DNA of 64,000 bases from JBNKEI01 sp050288705 (lineage in GTDB: Bacteria > Myxococcota > Myxococcia > Myxococcales > UBA5297). The stretch lies in the NCBI GenBank assembly GCA_050288705.1, contig JBNKEI010000177.1:1-64000 (forward strand). Reading direction: 5' to 3'. The notes beneath the pieces are model-generated. The model had not been told where the DNA came from. It saw only the letters and a program-made list of their open reading frames with translations, and searched no databases. Below, one piece after another: positions 59,847 to 64,000 of this stretch (positions within the stretch are counted from its first letter, which is position 1; each line of letters opens with the position of its first letter). The position numbers and the translations under genes are program-made.

Positions 59847-62800
59847 TTATAATCCAATACTAAAATGAGGAAATGCCAATGGTTCACGAAGCTGTCGGTC
59901 GCGCAAAAGATTAAATCCTAGGTCAAATGCTGCCGGTCCAATGGGGGTAGCCCAGCGAATTCCTGCCCCCCCGCCATAGCGAAAACGCCGCCACTTAAAA
60001 TTCGCGGCGCTTCTCCAAAGGTTGCCAGCATCAAGAAACAAGGCAAGATCTACTTGCCGTGAGAGCGGTATCCGCAGCTCACTGCGGCCAAGAACCATTA
60101 GTTCGCCGCCAGTGCTGGAAGGGTTTATTCCAGCACTAATTGATTTACGCGCTAATTCCCGATCATCTTCGGGAATTAATTCGCCTTCTGCAAAACCGCG
60201 TAATGTGTATGTTCCTCCCATAAAAAAGTGATGAGGTATAATGGTTTCCAACTTACCATCTAGATGAATTATTTTCCCCGCCTTAGCGGTAAGAGCAAAT
60301 ACACTTCCACCCAGTGAAGGAATGTACCCAGTAACCTGCCCACTTAGCTTGACAAATTTAGAGTATTCTGTTTTTCCGCCTAAAGACCGAACAAATTCAC
60401 TGGAGCCTGTCAACAAAATACCTTTTCTGGGATTTACTGGGTCGTCTCTGCGATCGTAACTAATTGTCGGCCGTAAAGAATGAAAATAGCATATTCCATC
60501 AGGAAATCGTTGCCTTTCTCGATCACTTTGAGTTGGAATTGAGGTAACGGCAGAGTCGTCTTGGCGATTCACCATTTCAATCATTTCAACTTCGTATTGT
60601 AGTGAAAATGAAAATTCACGGTATCCAATTAGGTCTGTTCCTATAATTGCTGCGGGACGAGAATAATCATAAGAAGGACGATGAACACGTTCTAGTACCA
60701 AATCAGCTCGTAATCCTGCCTGCAATGGAAGTAACGTAAGCATTCGCGGATAGGAAATGCCAATATTCACACTGCCTACTAATCCTCGAAGCCATTTGGC
60801 GAAATTCAATGGCTCATCGTCTGACGAATCTATTACCCCCAATTTTCGCAGAGAACTATCAAAATTTTCGTAATTAAAATTTGTGTCGTTAACTTTGGTA
60901 AGAGCATGAAATTGCAGAGCACGGCCCCAGAGATTTAACTTTGAATACTCAAAAAAAACGCGAGGACCGTTTGCAATTGAATACCCTCCACCAATGGTAA
61001 TGCTTTGGGTTTTACGTTCCACCAATGTGAAGTATACATCCTTTACCGGCTCAGGGACGTTAGGCATTCCTATTCTGGGAGCCACAGTCGCAAAAATACC
61101 CAGTCTAATTAGATTGCGTTGGCTTTGGGCCAACGTTTCCGGGTCCAAAATGTCTCCCTCGTGCACTGCAAGCGAGGCTCTTACCATTGATTCATCAGTG
61201 CGCACCAAACCTGGCAAGAAAATTCTTCCTACCCGTACTTGCGGTCCGGCTGCTACCAAGAAACGTACTCGCGCCAACTTTCTTCCCGGTTCAAACTGCA
61301 CCTGGTCGTTCACTTTGGCAAAGAGATATCCCTTTTTCTCTAACTCGCGAATAATTGCTTGTCTCGATTCTTCAATTTCTAATGAATTATAAGGCTTGCC
61401 TTCTTTAAGCTGAATCGTAGCCTTTAGTTCTGCAAAAGGAGCATTTTCCAAAACGATTTTGGAGATAGTAGTCTGCTCACCTTCTTGGATATAAATTCTA
61501 AGATTTACCTCTCTCTTTTTTTCATTCCGATCGACTTCCATTTTTTGAACCAGGGCATCCAGATAACCGTCGGCCTGATACAGCGCTAGAATATTGGAAA
61601 TTGCTTGTAGATATGCGGGCTCCCAGAACACTCCCAAGGGATCGGTATAGTATGGAGGATTCTTCTCTTTTTTTCCAGTATACAATTCGACCCCTTGATT
61701 TCTAGAATCACCGCCTTCCTTATAAAAAGCTTCTTGCAAAACTTCTTCTACTCGCCTGCGCAAAAACTCTGAACTAAAATGCTTATTACCAAAAAAATTC
61801 AAAGAAACCATTCGTAACGGAGCCCCCTCATGAATCATAAACTGAATAAATAAGTATTTGCCATGTTCAACTACTATCTGTCGAGAAACTATTTTAACAT
61901 CGGCAAATCCTTGACGCTTATACCAAGAAGTTAACCTATCTTCTAAAATACCTTGCATACTTTGGTCAAACATCTCTTCAGAGTCGTATGCCAAAACACT
62001 ACTAAGTTTTTTTGATGAGAAGGCATTATTACCCTCGAATCGAAAAGATATTTTTGGACCTGCGCTCACCGTTAGTCGGACAATTGCCCCCAGGTCGGTT
62101 TCATCATATTCCACAGCACCAATTTTTGCTTGATATAACGATTCTGCCTTATACCTGTCGCGAAGCCGCTCAAGACCTTGTTCCAGGTTTTCAAAATTCA
62201 GAATTGAGCCCAATTCTATCTGCAAGATTCTCTGAATTTCCTCAGAAGAAAACCACGCATTTCCCTCCACGCTAAAAGAACGAATTAGCAAAGGTTTTCC
62301 TTCGTCGATTTGCAACTGTAAAGTTTTGCCGTTTTCGTCAGAGACAAGTCGGTGCTTAATTCTGACCTGATTATAACCTTCACGACTATAAATTTCGCGA
62401 ATTCGATCTGCAATATTTTCGACGTATTCAGGATAATATTCTGCTCTTCCCCTGGCAATATTTGCTTTTTGGAGAAGAATATCCTCATTTATTGCCTGAT
62501 TGCTTACAATTGCAACCCTGTCAAAGTATTCGCGATCTCGACAATAGATAACAATTGCAACTTTTTGGGAAACGGTTTTTTTTGCAACTACTTCCACATT
62601 TGAAAACATTCCCGTTGCATAAAGACGTTCGATGGTCCGTTGTACTTTCTGTCGTTCAATAACTTCTTCAGGCTGCAAATCAACGAGCTCTTCCAGGCCA
62701 GGAACATTCCCCGAGGCATTAATTGATGCGGGAATTACTAAGCGTACTGATTCTATTTGAAAAGCTCCGGAAAAGTATGCATGCATATCTTCAAAGCGCT

Positions 62801-63071
62801 CGTCAACGGTTGTAATCTGCGCTAAGTTTCTCGACTTCGGGCCTAACGGCCTTACGCTCGAAACAAACGGAATTCGGTCGTCCCGAGCGTAGGACCGTAG
62901 GTTCGAAGTCAAGGGATTCATTTGTTTAGATAGATATGACTCTTCTACTGGCAAGTTTGCTAACCGCGCATTGCCAAGCTGCGCTCTCGCTTGGGGTAGC
63001 TCACCCCTCGCCTGACCCGCCAACCCTACCACTAAAAGTATTGCCAACCAGGCGACTATTCGAGTTCCCAC
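59847..63071 (-). CDS. TamA/BamA-family outer-membrane assembly protein, long form
   Basis: 1074 residues from a GTG at 63071. A signal peptide covers about 1-23 (VAWLAILLVVGLAGQARG). A series of POTRA-type beta domains runs from about 100 to 730: PLLIRSFSVEGNAWFSSEEI, KISFRFEGNNAFSSKKLSSV, PLRMVSLNFFGNKHFSSEFL, TTISKIVLENAPFAELKATI and VRVGRIFLPGLVRTDESMVR can each be seen. A 16-strand Omp85 barrel follows with the conserved GGTYTLRGFAEGE and C-terminal AFDLGFNLLRDR. TamA normally has three POTRA domains and about 580 residues, BamA five and about 800, so this one is larger than either. It overlaps the TamB-like gene by 16 bases. Confidence 0.9.
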   Translation of the reverse strand: MGTRIVAWLAILLVVGLAGQARGELPQARAQLGNARLANLPVEESYLSKQMNPLTSNLRSYARDDRIPFVSSVRPLGPKSRNLAQITTVDERFEDMHAYFSGAFQIESVRLVIPASINASGNVPGLEELVDLQPEEVIERQKVQRTIERLYATGMFSNVEVVAKKTVSQKVAIVIYCRDREYFDRVAIVSNQAINEDILLQKANIARGRAEYYPEYVENIADRIREIYSREGYNQVRIKHRLVSDENGKTLQLQIDEGKPLLIRSFSVEGNAWFSSEEIQRILQIELGSILNFENLEQGLERLRDRYKAESLYQAKIGAVEYDETDLGAIVRLTVSAGPKISFRFEGNNAFSSKKLSSVLAYDSEEMFDQSMQGILEDRLTSWYKRQGFADVKIVSRQIVVEHGKYLFIQFMIHEGAPLRMVSLNFFGNKHFSSEFLRRRVEEVLQEAFYKEGGDSRNQGVELYTGKKEKNPPYYTDPLGVFWEPAYLQAISNILALYQADGYLDALVQKMEVDRNEKKREVNLRIYIQEGEQTTISKIVLENAPFAELKATIQLKEGKPYNSLEIEESRQAIIRELEKKGYLFAKVNDQVQFEPGRKLARVRFLVAAGPQVRVGRIFLPGLVRTDESMVRASLAVHEGDILDPETLAQSQRNLIRLGIFATVAPRIGMPNVPEPVKDVYFTLVERKTQSITIGGGYSIANGPRVFFEYSKLNLWGRALQFHALTKVNDTNFNYENFDSSLRKLGVIDSSDDEPLNFAKWLRGLVGSVNIGISYPRMLTLLPLQAGLRADLVLERVHRPSYDYSRPAAIIGTDLIGYREFSFSLQYEVEMIEMVNRQDDSAVTSIPTQSDRERQRFPDGICYFHSLRPTISYDRRDDPVNPRKGILLTGSSEFVRSLGGKTEYSKFVKLSGQVTGYIPSLGGSVFALTAKAGKIIHLDGKLETIIPHHFFMGGTYTLRGFAEGELIPEDDRELARKSISAGINPSSTGGELMVLGRSELRIPLSRQVDLALFLDAGNLWRSAANFKWRRFRYGGGAGIRWATPIGPAAFDLGFNLLRDRQLREPLAFPHFSIGL

Positions 63072-64000
63072 CGGTATTTGAGATCAAGACCAAAGTCGCC
63101 TAGAGAGCTATTATCGCTGCTCCCCACGTCCCACTCGGCCTGAGCAGAAGTTCTTTCGTTAAACCTATATTCCGCTTGTGCTTTCGAACCCTTCCCCGAA
63201 ATCATGGGCCGCGAAAGCCGCAAACGAAACGCATCGGTAAACAATCGTGATTCTAAACGCACAATCGGCTCAACTCCTCCGCCTGAATCAGAATACTGGG
63301 TAGAAACGCTAGCCTTGAAATCGCGAAATATCTTATTTTTGGGAACAAATTTTTTAAGCTGTTTATCAAACCCCACCGCACTAAAAAGAAATTCGCTGGC
63401 AAACCCCGCGCCGCCCCCAGCGAGTTGTTCCCCGTAATCGCGACTAATTCCTCCCAGAGTAAGTAGGGCCACGATATCTGCACGAGGTATTTCTGGCTCA
63501 CTTTGTAACTCCACTTGTAATTTTTCCACCGGACCAAAGGCATGTACAGTTAACCGATAATCGCGTATCTGTCCTGCTGCAGAGACATCTACCACCGCTG
63601 CAACCCGATTTTCCTCATGAAAATCCATTGTAGCGTGAGTTATTTGAAATTCATTGCCACGGAAAAAGACCTTACTTTCTTTCTCTGCGACCAATTCTCC
63701 TATCAAACCCGGATGTGCGTTAGAACCTACCACGTTCAGGTCACCTCTAAACGAGATTTTTGATACATTGTTATCTATTTTAGCAATCCCTCCTCCGGGA
63801 ATATTGACTTTCAAGTCATACTGAAGGAATTCGTCCTTTTTTTCGTATTTTCTCGCCTCCAGCGGCCGCGATCGTTCACTGAACAAAACCGTATCCAAGT
63901 CAATATCTTTGGAGTATCTAAATCGCGAAAGCGTTAGCTGACCAGAAAGAAATAATCGAGGCACATTTCCTTGTAGGTTCAAGGTTCCCGAGAATACCGG
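63056..64000 (-). CDS. tamB: TamB-like (DUF490) translocation/assembly protein, C-terminal part; gene continues beyond the right edge
   Basis: The frame is open to base 64000, so only the C-terminal about 314 residues are seen. Features: PVFSGTLNLQGNVPRLFLSG, KVNIPGGGIAKIDNNVSKI, RNEFQITHATMDFHEENRV, ILTLGGISRDYG-like VALLTLGGISRDYGEQLAGG, and the TamB ending DFGLDLKYRWELE. The C-terminal DUF490 domain inserts into the outer-membrane TamA barrel. Gene order tamB then tamA on one strand, with the tamA GTG inside the tamB end, implies translational coupling and a complex. Confidence 0.88.
   Translation of the reverse strand, partial: PVFSGTLNLQGNVPRLFLSGQLTLSRFRYSKDIDLDTVLFSERSRPLEARKYEKKDEFLQYDLKVNIPGGGIAKIDNNVSKISFRGDLNVVGSNAHPGLIGELVAEKESKVFFRGNEFQITHATMDFHEENRVAAVVDVSAAGQIRDYRLTVHAFGPVEKLQVELQSEPEIPRADIVALLTLGGISRDYGEQLAGGGAGFASEFLFSAVGFDKQLKKFVPKNKIFRDFKASVSTQYSDSGGGVEPIVRLESRLFTDAFRLRLSRPMISGKGSKAQAEYRFNERTSAQAEWDVGSSDNSSLGDFGLDLKYRWELE

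Noticed and set aside
1..64000. tRNA genes, rRNA genes and CRISPR arrays
   Set aside because: No T-loop-like GGTTCGAATCC contexts with cloverleaf flanks, no rRNA signature sequences and no regularly spaced direct repeats were noticed in reading both strands.

Overview
The window looks like a chromosome segment of a Gram-negative bacterium with moderate GC content, most likely a Myxococcota-like member of the former Deltaproteobacteria. This lineage call is inference. It rests on envelope genes (TamA/TamB, ExbBD-TonB, many lipoproteins), a DUF4388 protein, a DUF4382 lipoprotein with a Cys-rich tail, a TonB-dependent receptor carrying an N-terminal TonB-like domain, and ECF sigma operons built around glycogen-binding and caspase-like proteins. 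No rRNA, tRNA or CRISPR array was seen.

Layout. 0-7 kb: the 5' end of an IS200/IS605-type tnpB on the minus strand, a complete nikABCDE nickel importer, and an alanine/glycine symporter. 7-14 kb: a 1451-residue protein with a Ulp1/YopJ-like cysteine protease motif, two small genes, a degraded second copy of the large gene's 3' end, and a GAF protein. 14-21 kb: a membrane sensor histidine kinase, a glycosyltransferase, a full-length orphan TssC (type VI sheath protein), a lysozyme-like protein and a divergent small secreted protein. 21-30 kb: a DUF4382 lipoprotein, an ECF sigma operon (sigma, anti-sigma with CBM48, outer-membrane-like protein, CBM48 lipoprotein, secreted protein), a DUF4388 protein and a VIT/vWA protein. 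30-33 kb: class II photolyase and RlmI-like rRNA methyltransferase, divergent and almost touching.

33-40 kb is a gene graveyard: two IS605-type ends (one already at 26.3 kb), vapBC, an IS6-like fragment, a dead carboxymuconolactone decarboxylase gene, a frameshifted gene and a TIR-bounded segment with a 32-bp perfect palindrome. Intact among these are a secreted papain-family lipoprotein and a HAF-repeat protein.

40-48 kb holds a coherent cluster: AdoMet decarboxylase, lipoprotein, DUF350 membrane protein, membrane-anchored spermidine synthase-like protein, DUF2170, PspA, DUF2491 and a K+ channel. It matches the E. coli yjfIJKL theme plus polyamine enzymes, without the usual ATP-grasp ligase in view. 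48-54 kb is an ExbB-ExbD-TonB-receptor-lipoprotein set. 54-57.6 kb is a second ECF operon (sigma, probable anti-sigma, caspase-like protein with surface repeats). 57.6-64 kb has a small lipoprotein with a leucine-rich-repeat relic behind an in-frame stop, a cation:proton antiporter, and an overlapping TamB-TamA pair that runs off the right edge.

The best candidates for undescribed biology are the polyamine/PspA/channel cluster, the two ECF operons, the large protease-like protein, and the orphan tssC with a lysozyme/inhibitor-like pair.
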